Source of the DNA: Acanthaster planci
Taxonomy: Eukaryota; Echinodermata; Asteroidea; Valvatida; Acanthasteridae
Assembly (NCBI RefSeq): GCF_001949145.1
Contig: NW_019091358.1
Coordinates: 629,227 to 693,226 of the forward strand
Direction of reading: 5' to 3'
DNA: 64,000 bases
This document shows, piece after piece, positions 17,870-29,313 of the stretch. Under the pieces are notes generated by a model, which was given only the letters and a program-made list of their open reading frames with translations, was not told the origin of the DNA and did not search any database. The position numbers and the translations under genes are program-made. Position 1 is the stretch's first letter; each line of letters begins with the position of its first letter.

Positions 17870-20290
17870 AAAGGTACGATAATGAATTACGTATTTATGT
17901 TTGGTGCCTAAAGTGACCACGAGTTTGTCTACCGAGGTTACTTGCTCTCCGTTGCTAATTTTGTTGATAGCTTGAAAACTATTCATTGGGAATTGACATA
18001 TTTTTGGGCGCAAGTGGGAAGTCGTTGTGTTTGTCGTGTAGGTGTTGCGGGTAGTCTAAAGTCGCTTCAAACATGTAACCACGCGTGTCTTCGGCTCGTA
18101 ACTTAGAGATAAACTTGGAAGTAAATTTGTCTAACTTTTTAGCCACTGAAACTCACATACGGGTAACGATTGACTCATGGCCCAGCCGTGTATGTATGAC
18201 TCCGGTTGATTTGGGTCGTAGTCAGGTAGGCCCGGGTTGTTCGCCTTTGCATATCGCTTTGCACCCACGCTAGAGATACAGTACCTCCTCTTTTTGCCCT
18301 TTCAAAGAACAAGTGCTTGTCTATGTCTGTCAGCAGTTCCAGTTTAAAACCCGTGTGCTTCAACAAAGCATCCCACGACAGGCCCGGTGACGTGCAATAG
18401 TTAGCCGGGTCAAGGCCGTAGTTCCGTGTACAGACTTTACTGAAGTTCTCAAAAACACCCGCTAGCAATAACACGTCCGTTACCACGTATAGGTCGTGGA
18501 AGTTACCTAGGTTTTTACAACCAAAAGTATGCCATACTGCTTCTGCACGAACGTATTCTTGCTCCGTCACTGTGGACTGTCTCAAAGTGCTATAAAACGC
18601 GTCTCTAGGCGGTAGGCTTGTTCCTCAAATCGGTCAAAGGAGTCTATGTATTCGTAAGGGTAAATTCCCTTTTCTAACAATAAATTTGTATTTTCTGGAA
18701 ACCTTTCGCGAAGTAAATAAAAATTATCGGGTGAACAATGAATGAAATGAATGACTCTAAGAACCTGAGTTGGCCAAAGGAAAAAGAAATGTATTTCTTT
18801 CCCGTTAAACTCGTGAGCGCCCTGCATGATTAAGTGCGCGTCATATTTCTCGAGATTATGTAAAATAACCGGAATGGGTGTTTGATTCGGGACGACTCTT
18901 TACTTGAGATTACAACTGGCGTGCGCGGGTACGGGCCTTAATACTTCCCAGTCACGTGACTGTGATCTCTGACCTTTCTAAATTTGTTGAGGGGCTTTGT
19001 ACACGTCATACATAACAAGTCTCTGAACCCAGCTTCGTTTGCAGAACTGTAAACAGCTTTTTCGTCCTTTGTTTTTGGTTCATTTGGAAATGGGCAGTGA
19101 CACTGAGATTCTTTTGTCTTGCCGAGAAGGTTTTCACAGATCCAGCAGCGGTTACAATTTTCGTAGATTTTTGTAACTCAGGTGACCAGACCAACGGCTC
19201 TTTGTTTTTAAACGTTTCATTCATTTGTTTAACTTCTCTGGAAAGCGACTGCACAAATTTAACCACCGCGTCTTTACCTCTATAAATCTCGCGTGAAGTG
19301 CACTTAATCCCGTCGCATCTGACGACCGCGTATCATGATAGCCGCAAGACTTATGGATTTGTGTTTTGACTTTGTGTGTCTTTGTATCTGTTGGCAGTAA
19401 TTTTTGACTCAAAGTCAGCGTAAATGACAAAAGGTGCATCTTGATTGTTCTTGTAATTTTCAAATTGTAAAATATTGTTACCTTCGGCGGGTAATTCGAC
19501 TTTACAGGGAGCCGCATCTAACCCTTGACAATCTTCTTTGTGCCCGCTTGACTTTTCTTCTGTTTGGAAGTGTGACATGCAGTTAAAGCACCAGTGTTTT
19601 GGGCCGTCGTGTTTATTAATATCACCCATCACAGAGAAAAGTTTTTAATCTAACAATAGTGACTCTTTTCACCTTGGGAAAAATAAAGTAAATTGATCGG
19701 TTCACCTAAGCGTTTACTTTTGTAAAGAATGTAAAGACCGTCTTTTTTGTCATAACCAAACACGTTGATTGCTAAGTTGTTTTGCGATTTGATACGTGGG
19801 ATCTGAGATATGGGTGTCGGAAAGCTTATGTTTGTAAAATTTAGATCGTCTGCTTCTGTGTAAGTCGAAGTGCGCTCGTTATTTATTCTAAATTTTGAAT
19901 TCGTTTCCAACTGACTTTTCACGTAGTCTGAATATAACTTTAAAGCCGCTCTAAGTGCCCATCTGATGCACTGCTGGTCGTTGTTTTGGACGAGTTTATG
20001 ATTACTTTTTTGTGCCCCAATTGAGCAGGTAATGGAATGCTAGTCGCACCCACCGGGTTATATTTAACCACATTGATGTAAAAAGCGTCAACTTTATCAA
20101 AGATCCATCCCGATCCTCGTTGTGTATGAGCCTCCACGTCCTCTATCTGCTTTTGCCTCTGTTCAGCGAGTGCCTTTTTCACGTCGGCTTTATTTGCAAC
20201 TAATTTATTTTCGCTCGGAAAGGTAAAAACGCCAAAGTCAGTTCGGGTTTTTCCAATCTAAACTGCACTTTTAAGGCCGTTTATGATGAC
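17870..20290 (-). pseudogene. Protein-primed family B DNA polymerase, N-terminal and exonuclease part
   Basis: Continuation of the polymerase on the other side of the inserted transposon. From about 20290 downward: a KALAEQRQKQIEDVEAHTQR region with GSGWIFDKVDAF, a 'finger' with CFNCMSHFQTEEKSSGHKEDC-type cysteines split over about 19520-19590, Exo I (FVIYADFES, about 19405-19431), a CHxTGKY-type zinc region near 18930-19010, a KGIYPYEYIDSFDRFEE segment, Exo III (YVVTD in HDLYVVTDVLLLAGVFE, about 18450-18495), and TSPGLSWDALLKHTG. Then follows SYIHGWAMSQ (about 18165-18199), where the motif-A aspartate segment before GWAMSQ is gone. It ends at KHKYVIHYRT, which resumes at 14783. At least six frame changes occur. 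The two parts together are about 1,100 codons, normal for the family. Confidence 0.9.
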
Positions 20291-20939
20291 AAAGAACAAA
20301 TGTGTGAAGTTTGAAGCTGATGACGTCTTCACACCGGAAGTTACAACGAAAAGACCTTTCATAATTTGTCTGTACATATTTTTAAGTATGAATTGTAATG
20401 ATTCCTCTAAATGGCATAATCTCTACTGATGGATATCAGATTAAATAAATAAAATAAAACTGCTTAAAAACAATCTTGTCACATTCAGTCTTGAGTTGCC
20501 AATCTACTGAAAGAATTAGCCTTTTAAACAGTTTTATGTAGGCCTACAATTTACAGTTTAACACACAACATTCCAAATTAAATGCAGACATGCATAAAAT
20601 AAGCCCTTCTCTTTGACGTATGTTTAGACCGCATCGTTTATTTGTAGCAATGATTATGAAGCGCCGTAACGTAATGCAGTAGCGATAAGGTCTTTGGATT
20701 AAATATTACAATTGAGTCCCCTGGCTTTGGTAGCGGCTGGTTTACATACGCATGCATGTGGACTCTGTGTGTAATACGTACATCATTTCCAGAAAAAAAC
20801 CGAGGGTAAGAATAAATAAATAATAAAAAAGAAAAAACCCGTCGCGTCGCCGCACCACGTTTGGAGCCAGCGCCTGACCAGAAACCGGAGACTTTTTTGG
20901 GACTAAATTGCTTATAGCCGTGTTATAATCACATGTGCG
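20291..20939. other. Right flank of the viral remnant, no gene
   Basis: The polymerase frame becomes unrecognisable near 20290. No terminal inverted repeat matching the left flank (about 7.1-7.2 kb) was seen, so the exact virus/host junctions are unknown. The rest is AT-rich non-coding DNA. Confidence 0.4.
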
Positions 20940-21190
20940 ACATTATGGGGAGTCAGGTTGGTGTAGTGGTCCTTTCCTCGCCTTTCGTGTCTACAGTCCG
21001 GGTTCGAATCCCGGCCCGGTCCACATGTGGATTGGGTTGTCAGTCCCTACCTGATTCCGTGGGATTTACCCAGAATATTCCTCTGAGGTTCCCCCCCCAC
21101 CTCAAAAATTGTAACTGTTTCTCATTGTCTCCTCTCTACAGGTTTCTTCAGGCTTGCAAGCTACAGTGGCTAGGGCACTTTTGAGGAATC
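20940..21190 (+). repeat. tRNA-derived SINE (family B), copy 1
   Basis: A-box TGGTGTAGTGG near 20958 and perfect B-box GGTTCGAATCC near 21001, followed by a conserved body (GGATTGGGTTGTCAGTCCCT, TGGGATTTACCCAGAATATT, CCTCTGAGGTT) and a TTTCTTCAGGCTTGCAAGC tail with CTACAGTG. The same body occurs in reverse at 38262-38517, which proves a dispersed family. Confidence 0.85.
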
Positions 21191-21479
21191 CTTGGTGTCT
21201 TTTATACCAGAAAGTAATATAGAATATAAGTATTAATATGTAATAAAAGAACAATTGAAATTGCACAGAAACAAAATAAACAGGAAAGCTGGAACAAAAT
21301 ACTACTGTGAATTAGACCTAGGTAGGTTTTTATATACTTGTGTTACATAGGGAGTGCTAACATTCCTTTATTCTCCTTTGGTTAAGAAAACTCAGATCAA
21401 AGCTCCTTTTTCTTCCGCTATGATAACTCCGTCTTTTTTTCTTTTTCTTTTTTAGACGTTTATTTAATGTTGTTCATAC

Positions 21480-22010
21480 CATGGTTATAGAGTAGAAGAT
21501 GAAATACGCTTTACAATAGTTTGCCTTAGAATGTACAATGTCAAGCAGAAAGATAAAGCATACGTTAAAGAACAACATTTAGGTAAAGGGTGAAGCACAG
21601 ATTCGCTTTTGTACCCTAACCTATTGACAGACATACATATTATAACATAGGACAATACAAGACATGAATATGTTTGTGGCAGTGATACACATACGGACAA
21701 ACACTGACAGGCAGGAGATAATACAATGCATCAAAATGCAATTCTAGTCGGTACAGGTGATGTATTCAGAAAATACTAGATATTTCAACTTTAGAGCAAA
21801 TGTTAATAAAGTGGGCGTTGCTTTCATAATTTCATTTAGGCTATTACTATTTAGTACTAGACTATTTTTGTGTAATGAAGTTCTATTGGTATCAACATAT
21901 AATTTCTTTTGAGAGGTACTTCTGGTATGATATGAGTGAACATTTGAGGTAAGTCTAAAGTATGATTTAAAATACAGCGGCAGCTTATCATTCATACATT
22001 TATCCAAAAT
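21480..22010 (-). mobile_element. Non-LTR retrotransposon (LINE) 3' fragment
   Basis: A minus-strand frame includes NDKLPLYFKSYFRLTSNVHS followed by YHTRSTSQKKLYVDTNRT. This is the usual C-terminal end of the reverse transcriptase protein of CR1/L2-like LINEs (short hydrophobic start, H/N-S-Y-x-TR-S, basic stretch). No catalytic RT core is present, as expected for a 5'-truncated copy. Sequence down to about 21480 is probably 3'UTR. Confidence 0.6.
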
Positions 22011-23214
22011 TTACGCAACTGATATTTATAAAAGTCGAATACCTTTAGCACTTTATGTTTTGAGAACAATGGGGCCGTGTGGTCGTAATATCCAGCATGA
22101 GAAATTATTCAGACAGCATGTTTTTGTAAGATGTACAATCGGTCACAATTTGATAAAGAACCCCCCCCCATGGAATCACCGGAATGTAATTCGGAAGCAT
22201 TCGTAAGACCGAAACAAAGCGAGAGTTGACAAGCATCTGAAGCATGCTTTCATTAGTTGTTTTGAATTACAAAGGAGCATTACAATAGCTGGACTTTTAA
22301 TGATGAGGTGGACTTTTTGAGCTGGACTTTTGATGATGATTCCTGCATTTCGCCACAGATTACCCAGACCCAAAAATGCCTGTGAAGCTGTTCTTCAGAG
22401 AGAAGAAAACACTTTCCGCCCAAAAGGAGTCCACATGAATATTCTATGGATTTCTTTTGTGTGGAGGTCCCGCCACGCCATTGTGTGCCCTACTTGCACG
22501 CACTAATGTGCAAGTACACAAAAATTATAAAAACATTTAGCAAAATTCCTGTCTAGAAAGAGTGAAAGGGCCTTTGCCCTATGTTTGATTAATCCAATCA
22601 CCATAAAGAAAACGATCATGATAAAAACCACTGTGAAGGGTAAAATTAATACATGGCTAATGATAGAGTCTACGTTTACAGTCTTGAATACACGCGTTTA
22701 AGTATGACTTTTAGGGAGGAAAACGGTGCTACAAAATATCTTTAATCATGAACTATACGTACCAATATTTTGTGGACAAAGTTCCTCGATGAATTGGTCG
22801 ATATATTATCAGTACCTGCGAAACTCTCTCTTTCAGAATGTCATGCTTCTGCACGGTTTTAACATCCCGAAAGCAAGCAACGGGCCTATGCCTATCTATA
22901 TACGTGTCCACATAGGCCTGCATGGAGTAGTTCAAGCGGAATATGCATTCAAAAGAATATGTCATTCATAGGTCACAGTCATAGCTTCAATACTGCCCAT
23001 TTTGTCAGCGAGTTCTTGCATGATTGGATATCTAATGCATATACAATGCATTAGGTATTGCCAATGTGAGGGATGTCATGCGTATCTTACATATAATTGT
23101 GAGTATGCTGGTGTGTAGCAACAGCGCCACCATGCGGTGGCAGGGGCATTCCTCATGTTTGCCGTCGCCTCCGCTGTTGGCCTGTCTACCGCTGAAATTT
23201 AAATAGCAATAACA
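22011..23214. other. Non-coding stretch, no gene recognised
   Basis: Contains a small hairpin (ACTTGCAC...GTGCAAGT near 22491-22515) and GCCACCATGCGGTGGC near 23128, but no exon or transposon I can support. Confidence 0.4.
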
Positions 23215-23665
23215 ACAGTATGGTGTACTATTTACGACAAATATTTCTCTCTCTCTTTAGCCTCCATCCGGGCGACGCAACCAAACGACGCGACGGCACG
23301 ACGGTTCCCTTGCGTCGTGCCGTCGGGTCGCACCGTCGCCTTCTTGCCATTACGTTTGTACACACACGACGCGTCGCGTCGTGCGTCGCGTCGTGCCGTC
23401 GCCCGTTGCGTCGTGCTACTTTAGGTATTTTCCATGTTGCATTTTTTGCCGCCTAAACGTCGCCCCTTCCGTCGCCCGTCGCGTCGTGCTGTCGTGCGTC
23501 GCGTCGTACATTGTGTCGAGCATCGCGTCGCCTGAAGCACGATGCGACGCACGACACGACGCACGACGCGACGCGTCGTGTGCTATTGCCCTTTACTTCA
23601 TGGTGTTTATAGAGGGTGCCTTTACTGTTTTCTTTCACCTTTCTTGCAAAGTACATGCTATTCGC
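23215..23665 (-). repeat. GC-rich interspersed repeat, copy 2 (TCGTG/CGACG family)
   Basis: Reverse-oriented copy of the repeat at 15-495. On the plus strand it begins with GTATGGTGTACTATTTACGA and a TCTCTCTCTTTAGCCTCC stretch, passes through the GTCGTG/CGTCG core, and ends at GGTGTTTATAGAGGGTGCCT and TTTACTGTTTTCTTTCACCT. All three copies keep the same head, core and tail. Confidence 0.85.
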
Positions 23666-23928
23666 TCTTTGGTGTTGATTTTTCATTGTTTTTTATCTCA
23701 TCGATTCATTAATTGGGATTAATTTCAGTCATATTTTATTGAAAGAAATGATAAATGTGGACAAGAAAATCCGAATAAATAGGAACTGCTTTCTCAAAAT
23801 AAGTGGAAACTGCAAGCTCAGAATTCGTCACTCCTTAATTTCCCAGTCAATGATTTCTTTTGTTTTCTCTAATCTCCGTCCAACACGCTTGCAAAATACA
23901 TGCCCTGAGCCGCAGGCGTTGATTTTTT

Positions 23929-24497
23929 NNNNNNNNNNNNNNNNNNNNNNNNNNNNNNNNNNNNNNNNNNNNNNNNNNNNNNNNNNNNNNNNNNNNNNNN
24001 NNNNNNNNNNNNNNNNNNNNNNNNNNNNNNNNNNNNNNNNNNNNNNNNNNNNNNNNNNNNNNNNNNNNNNNNNNNNNNNNNNNNNNNNNNNNNNNNNNNN
24101 NNNNNNNNNNNNNNNNNNNNNNNNNNNNNNNNNNNNNNNNNNNNNNNNNNNNNNNNNNNNNNNNNNNNNNNNNNNNNNNNNNNNNNNNNNNNNNNNNNNN
24201 NNNNNNNNNNNNNNNNNNNNNNNNNNNNNNNNNNNNNNNNNNNNNNNNNNNNNNNNNNNNNNNNNNNNNNNNNNNNNNNNNNNNNNNNNNNNNNNNNNNN
24301 NNNNNNNNNNNNNNNNNNNNNNNNNNNNNNNNNNNNNNNNNNNNNNNNNNNNNNNNNNNNNNNNNNNNNNNNNNNNNNNNNNNNNNNNNNNNNNNNNNNN
24401 NNNNNNNNNNNNNNNNNNNNNNNNNNNNNNNNNNNNNNNNNNNNNNNNNNNNNNNNNNNNNNNNNNNNNNNNNNNNNNNNNNNNNNNNNNNNNNNNN
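23929..24497. other. Assembly gap (569 N)
   Basis: Unknown bases, bordered on the right by a tandem repeat, which probably caused the gap. Confidence 0.95.
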
Positions 24498-24565
24498 TCC
24501 GTGCCAGCAGTTTCCAAGTAGTTCTCTGTGGTCCGTGCCAGCAGTTTCCAAGTAGTTCTCTCACT
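24498..24565. repeat. 34-base tandem repeat at gap edge
   Basis: Two consecutive copies of a unit starting TCCGTGCCAGCAGTTTCCAA and ending GTAGTTCTCT. The array probably continues into the gap. Confidence 0.8.
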
Positions 24566-25129
24566 CCTCCAGACAACTTGTCTACAATTGTACGACCGCA
24601 AGTTTGAGCACGGGTTTAGGTAATTACCATCCAGTCTGCACTATATTATTACACTCAGAATATTCAGTCTTCAGTCTTCTTCTAATTTAGTCTGCCTCGT
24701 TAACTTCATCAGCACCACACTTTCAATGACATTAGTCCGCCAACGTGTTTTTTATTAAAACACTGTAGATCCTGCTACCGTTGTGACGGTGTCTTTTCTT
24801 CCTCTCTGTTTGGCCTCGCGCTTAATTAATTTCTCATCAGATCTGCATGTTACATTTCTGCAAGCACGTAATACTGATTGACGTATTGTATCTTAGAATG
24901 TATTTACAATATTTATTAGAAAAATCACCATCAGATTAGGAGAAGCTAAAAACATTGTTGTGGCTGACGTTAATGTTATATATTTCCTGGAGACAATGCC
25001 GATTAGTCGCGAAACTCTTTCTGATTACATTTGATTTAAAAAAGAAAAAGGAAAAGAGTTTTCTTCAACAAATCACTCTTGATGAAAACACATAGTTAGA
25101 AAGAATCCACGAAAAAGAACAACAGAATC
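24566..25129. other. Non-coding stretch, no gene recognised
   Basis: AT-rich sequence without recognisable features between the gap-edge tandem repeat and the third GC-rich repeat copy. Confidence 0.4.
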
Positions 25130-25585
25130 ATGGCCTGGTACCTATGGCATGTACTGTGCAAGCACGGGTCGGGGGAAGGAAATGAAAGAAAACAGTAAAG
25201 GCGCCCTCTATAAACACCATGAAGCAAAGCTCGACAGCACACGACGCGTCGCGTCGTGCGTCGTGTCGTGCGTCGCGTCGTGCTCCAGGCGACGCAATAC
25301 ACGACACGATGCACGACGCAACGCACGACAGCTCGACGCGACGGGCGACGGAAGGGGCGACGTTTAGGCGGCAAAAAATGCAACATGGAAAGGACCTAAA
25401 GTAGCACGACGCGACGGGCGACGGCACGACGCGTCGTGTGTGTACAAAAGTAATGGCAAGAAGGCGAAGGTGCGATCTGACGGCACGACGCAAGGGAGCC
25501 GTCGTGCCGTCGCGTCGTCTGGTTGCGTTGCCTGGAGGGAGGCTAAAGAGAGAGAGAAATGTTTGTCGTAAATAGTACACCATAC
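25130..25585 (+). repeat. GC-rich interspersed repeat, copy 3 (TCGTG/CGACG family)
   Basis: Begins with CATGTACTGTGCAAGCACGG and GAAATGAAAGAAAACAGTAA, contains GGCGCCCTCTATAAACACCA and the ACGCGTCGCGTCGTG core, and ends with AGAGAGAGAAATGTTTGTCG and TAAATAGTACACCATAC. It lies 1.5 kb from, and inverted to, copy 2. Confidence 0.85.
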
Positions 25586-26356
25586 AACAGCAGAGATCCG
25601 AGCACAGGGTGTTCTGGTGTGCCTGGTCATGCGCACCCCCCACCAGATAGCGCCCCTCCCACACTAATACCGTATTACTTAACAGTACTGTTTACAGTCT
25701 GTGTAAATTTTGACCTCAGTTTGCATGAATTGTCAACACATGGAGCGTTGTGACCTCAAGTTGCATGTCGACGCGTGGAGCGTTGTTACTTTGGTCAAGT
25801 AATGTTGCGATTTTTCAGTCTTTACGCAAGCATTCGACATTATTTTGACTTTGTATGCTGTGTGATTTGTGGATGTAGTTTTTCATATAGAATAATCATC
25901 CATTACCTGTAAGGTCAACGTTAAAATGAAAAAAAAAATTTCATGTTTCAACCATGATTTACATCAGCGGGTCCAGTCATTACGTAAACACACCATATAC
26001 GAGTTTAAACTAAGTAAACTCGGATTCCTGGATACAAGGGAATCGTACCCTTATACGCAATTATTACACTTCAGCATCACACACACATTTATTTCCTGCC
26101 ATGGCAGAAATATAATGATAAAACAAGTCTAAAAGACACATATATGCCAGAAGAGGTGGCAACACCTTAAAAGCAAAGCTTGTGTTAGGCATGCCCTTAA
26201 ACAAAACATACATACATATTAATATAAGACACAACAAATAATTGTAGCTCTAAGCAATTATAGAGTAAATGTTGAAGATGGACTATGTAAAGAAAAGGTT
26301 AAGTTAATTTTCATGGCTGCGAATATGATCAGAAGTAGTCATTGTGACAATGAAAA
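25586..26356. other. Non-coding stretch, no gene recognised
   Basis: No exon, RNA gene or repeat could be supported. Confidence 0.4.
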
Positions 26357-26610
26357 TTATATTGGTTTACATGAGAAAGATCTTAAGTTGCCGCTTAAAG
26401 ATGGTATATGATCTTGAAAATCTTCGTGAGGATGGTAGAGTATTCCAAAGTTTGGGACCAGAGTATTTAATGTTAAATTGATGGGCAGAAGTTCTGTGTT
26501 GCGGTATCTGAAAATGAAGCTTGGTTGACGAACGAGTGTTGTATTTATGCAAGCCACAGTTAAATACAAACATGTTTGGATCTTTTACGGGCATCAAATT
26601 ATTTTTTAAA
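26357..26610 (-). mobile_element. LINE (CR1/L2-like) reverse transcriptase 3' fragment
   Basis: The minus-strand frame reads HKYNTRSSTKLHFQIPQ and further on YSGPKLWNTLPSSRR, then FKRQLKIFL. This is the classical last about 60 residues of CR1/L2-like LINE ORF2 proteins (YNTR-S..., G-x-x-x-WN-x-LP, FK-x-x-LK-x-x-L). The catalytic part is missing, so it is a 5'-truncated dead copy. Confidence 0.8.
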
Positions 26611-27354
26611 TTTATACATAAATAACACTTGTTGATATTTGTTTGTAATACTTAAGTATTTGAGCTCACATTACAGGGGTTGATTGTGGGCCCTATAAGG
26701 CGAATTTGTGATAATTCGAACGACATTTTTCTGCAGATTTATTAGTTTAGATAGATTTGCAGGGAATGTATTCCCCCAGACAATATTACAATAAGAACAC
26801 TTGAACATACACATGTAGAATGAATTTGTAATCAATGATAATTTATACATGAATAATCATGAAACAGTTAAACAAAAACCGTAATCAACGGTTATTCTGT
26901 GGCTATCTACATTACGCACTTCATTACTTTTCAATAAATGACAGTGATTTATCGTCAAAAATTACTGTAATTCATTTCCAGAAGTATTGGCGCTCGTGCT
27001 GCCAGTAAAATTACTGTGAAAATTTACAGCAGAAAGTAGTGTTCACTTACAATTTATTCTATTATTTAATATAGGTGTTCCCTGCCGTTTTCCGATCATC
27101 TTCGTACACGAATTAGCGACAGTTTCATTTAAATTAGATTGCCGGAATAGTTTGACGATCTGATCTGAGCAAAATTGATCATTCAGTTCCATTTTAACAG
27201 AATGCGACTGCACAATCTTGTTATTCAAAAAGTGAAGGGTCAGCATTCAATTTGGTGAGCACATCTGCTCAGTCTTTCATTGGCGGTTGTCCCTACTCCC
27301 AATCCCAAGCGATTGTTGAACCAGCAGAGGGCGCTAGTTCTTTTCGGGAAAACG
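26611..27354. other. Non-coding stretch, no gene recognised
   Basis: Possibly further decayed LINE sequence near 26600-26800. Nothing else can be supported. Confidence 0.35.
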
Positions 27355-27427
27355 GTTCGTTCTGCAACTGCGTGCAGAACGAACTTAGTCAATCAAGTGC
27401 AGCCACTGCGGGCTGCACTTGATTGAC
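27355..27427. repeat. Twin perfect hairpins sharing the loop ACTGCG
   Basis: The first hairpin, 27355-27384, has 12-base perfect arms (GTTCGTTCTGCA and complement) around ACTGCG. Three bases later the second, 27388-27427, has 17-base perfect arms (GTCAATCAAGTGCAGCC and complement) around the same ACTGCG. There are no mismatches in either stem. Confidence 0.9.
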
Positions 27428-27617
27428 AAAGGCTGCTCCAAACCCAGATGGGGGGGGGGCATTATCTGGGGAGGCCAAAGAATTCGAAACTTTTGGCATA
27501 TACCTTTTATGCCTTCTCTGAGGGGAGAGGCTAGTATATAGATTTTGGGGGCGTTTTACTCATGTTTTGAAGGAAGGGAAATGAAAAAGACCCATAAAAT
27601 TGACTCTTCCATCAGGT

Positions 27618-28085
27618 CGAGTTCGGGCGGCCTGTTCTCAACACAGGTTTCTTGTGGGAAACGGTGTGAACACGACTCAAGAACACTGTTCTCGGAACAG
27701 GATCACACACCACCTCCTCATCAGGGTTTTACAAGAGCACACAGAAAAACTCGTGAGATTTTATTTTTGAACAGCTGCAAACATGGCAAAAAGTAGAGTG
27801 ATGGCTTACAAAGCCAGAGACCACATGTATAGGAAATTTTGCAAAAGTAACATTAATTATTCTTCATAACACAGAAATGAATGTTCCTGTTTAAACAGAA
27901 AGAATTCAGCCCAGTTACCCAAGCATTAACTCTCAAATAACGTACTTGGACGCCGCCATGTTGCATGTTGCTTGTGACTAACTACCAGCAATAGCCGGTT
28001 GTACGTTCCCGGCGTTCGAGCGGCTGATCCAAGAACAACTGATCAAGCTGTTCGTGAACACACGAAAACAAGCTGCCCGAACTCA
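27618..28085. mobile_element. MITE-like element with GAGTTCGGGC termini
   Basis: The left end CGAGTTCGGGCGGCCTGTTC is mirrored at the right end, whose reverse complement reads TGAGTTCGGGCAGCTTGTTT. GAACAC/GTGTTC words are repeated near both ends. No coding content. It lies upstream of the GALNT promoter region. Confidence 0.55.
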
Positions 28086-28639
28086 GCCTACGACGAAGGT
28101 CGATGTTCATGATATTGATGTCCATCTGTAATAAATCAGAATGGCATATCTATGGCTTTTTAAAAAGTGCTTTGCTTTTTTGAGTGATATTGAATGCATT
28201 TTAGTCTTCAGAAGTCTGAAAAAATTCTTCACAATCTACTTTAATTTTTTGCTCACCACAAAAAGGTGTGTTTGTTGGGGGGAAAGATAACACCTTCAAT
28301 CCCTGGTATTTATGCCCATGATCGAATTAAAAATACTCCTCGCTACAGTTCTCTTCTTTTTCTTTTTTACAGAAAACCCTTTGGTTGGTGAGTGTGCAGA
28401 AAGATTTGAATCAAATTCTGATCTTACTTCAGGAAAAAAACAGCTAGCCTGTTGATTAATTTTTCAGCAAAAGCCAAACTGGAAAAGAGGGCATTTTGAG
28501 ACCCTGTAGCCTATAAACAAATTTAATGTTGGTCTGTGGTTAACCTTAAATTGTTTTGTTGATTTGCTAATTACTTTCTATAATTACTCTTTTCTGACAG
28601 TGATAAGGCAACTCCACTGCAAAGACTGATTTCATCAAA

Positions 28640-29313
28640 TTAAATTTTTATCAAAAATTAACAATGACCTTGCACCCGAAGGACCGTAGACAACACCTGA
28701 GGGCGCTGTATGCAGCGCCTTAAACAAGTTCCACGGATGAGGATACATTCAAATTTCTTTGGAACGTGCATTTTGTACACAACGTGGCTAGACAATGTTT
28801 GCCAATCAAGGAGAAACGTCGGTGCGTCACGCACGATCGATTTGGCAGTATAAACTCAGCTAGCTTACGGGTGGAGATAGCGAGCTCGATCGCTATCACG
28901 TGCAAGTAGCCAGCCGGGGAGTGCTAGCTGTTAACAGTTATAATGATTTAATAGTCCTCATCTCAACAGCGGGGCACTTTACGGAATTAAGGAAGTCCAC
29001 GCGTGATTGGTGAATGGGCCCACTGACTGGCGCGTGCAGTGTCGTGTAAGCAGTCGAGTCCGGTCCGGCCACTCATCGAGTGACGCAACCAAATCCGAAT
29101 GTCAGATCGTGGGGTACTTGTGTTCACGATCCGTTCCGCCGGCTGATTTCCCGTGGAATTGTTCCCAAGGTCATTGACAGCGTTCTCAAGATCAAGACAG
29201 CGGAGGTCCGGATCGTGCCCTGGTTCTGTCTAGAAACGATGGCTTGTCTGCTGATGATGAGAACTGATGCACATTGGATCATGGGATGAACCCCTGCTCA
29301 GCATTCCGCTGTG
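28640..29313 (+). promoter_or_regulatory. Probable promoter and 5'UTR exon of the GALNT gene
   Basis: GC and CpG content rises sharply here (for example GTGCGTCACGCACGATCGAT, CGGTCCGGCCACTCATCGAG) compared with the AT-rich surroundings. A good donor, GTG|GTAAGT, follows 29313. This is 1.4 kb upstream of the first coding exon, whose acceptor directly precedes ATG, so an upstream non-coding exon is required. Transcription start is not determined; several short upstream ORFs would be in the leader. Confidence 0.45.

Noticed and set aside
7100-20400. Terminal inverted repeats of the viral element
   Set aside because: Compared the flanks near 7.1-7.2 kb and 20.29-20.4 kb and found no convincing inverted match. 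The ends may be lost.
20943-21020. tRNA gene
   Set aside because: A- and B-boxes are present but belong to a SINE family with a second copy at 38262-38517.
23739-24601. Long ORFs across the second gap
   Set aside because: Same reason: open only because N bases carry no stops.
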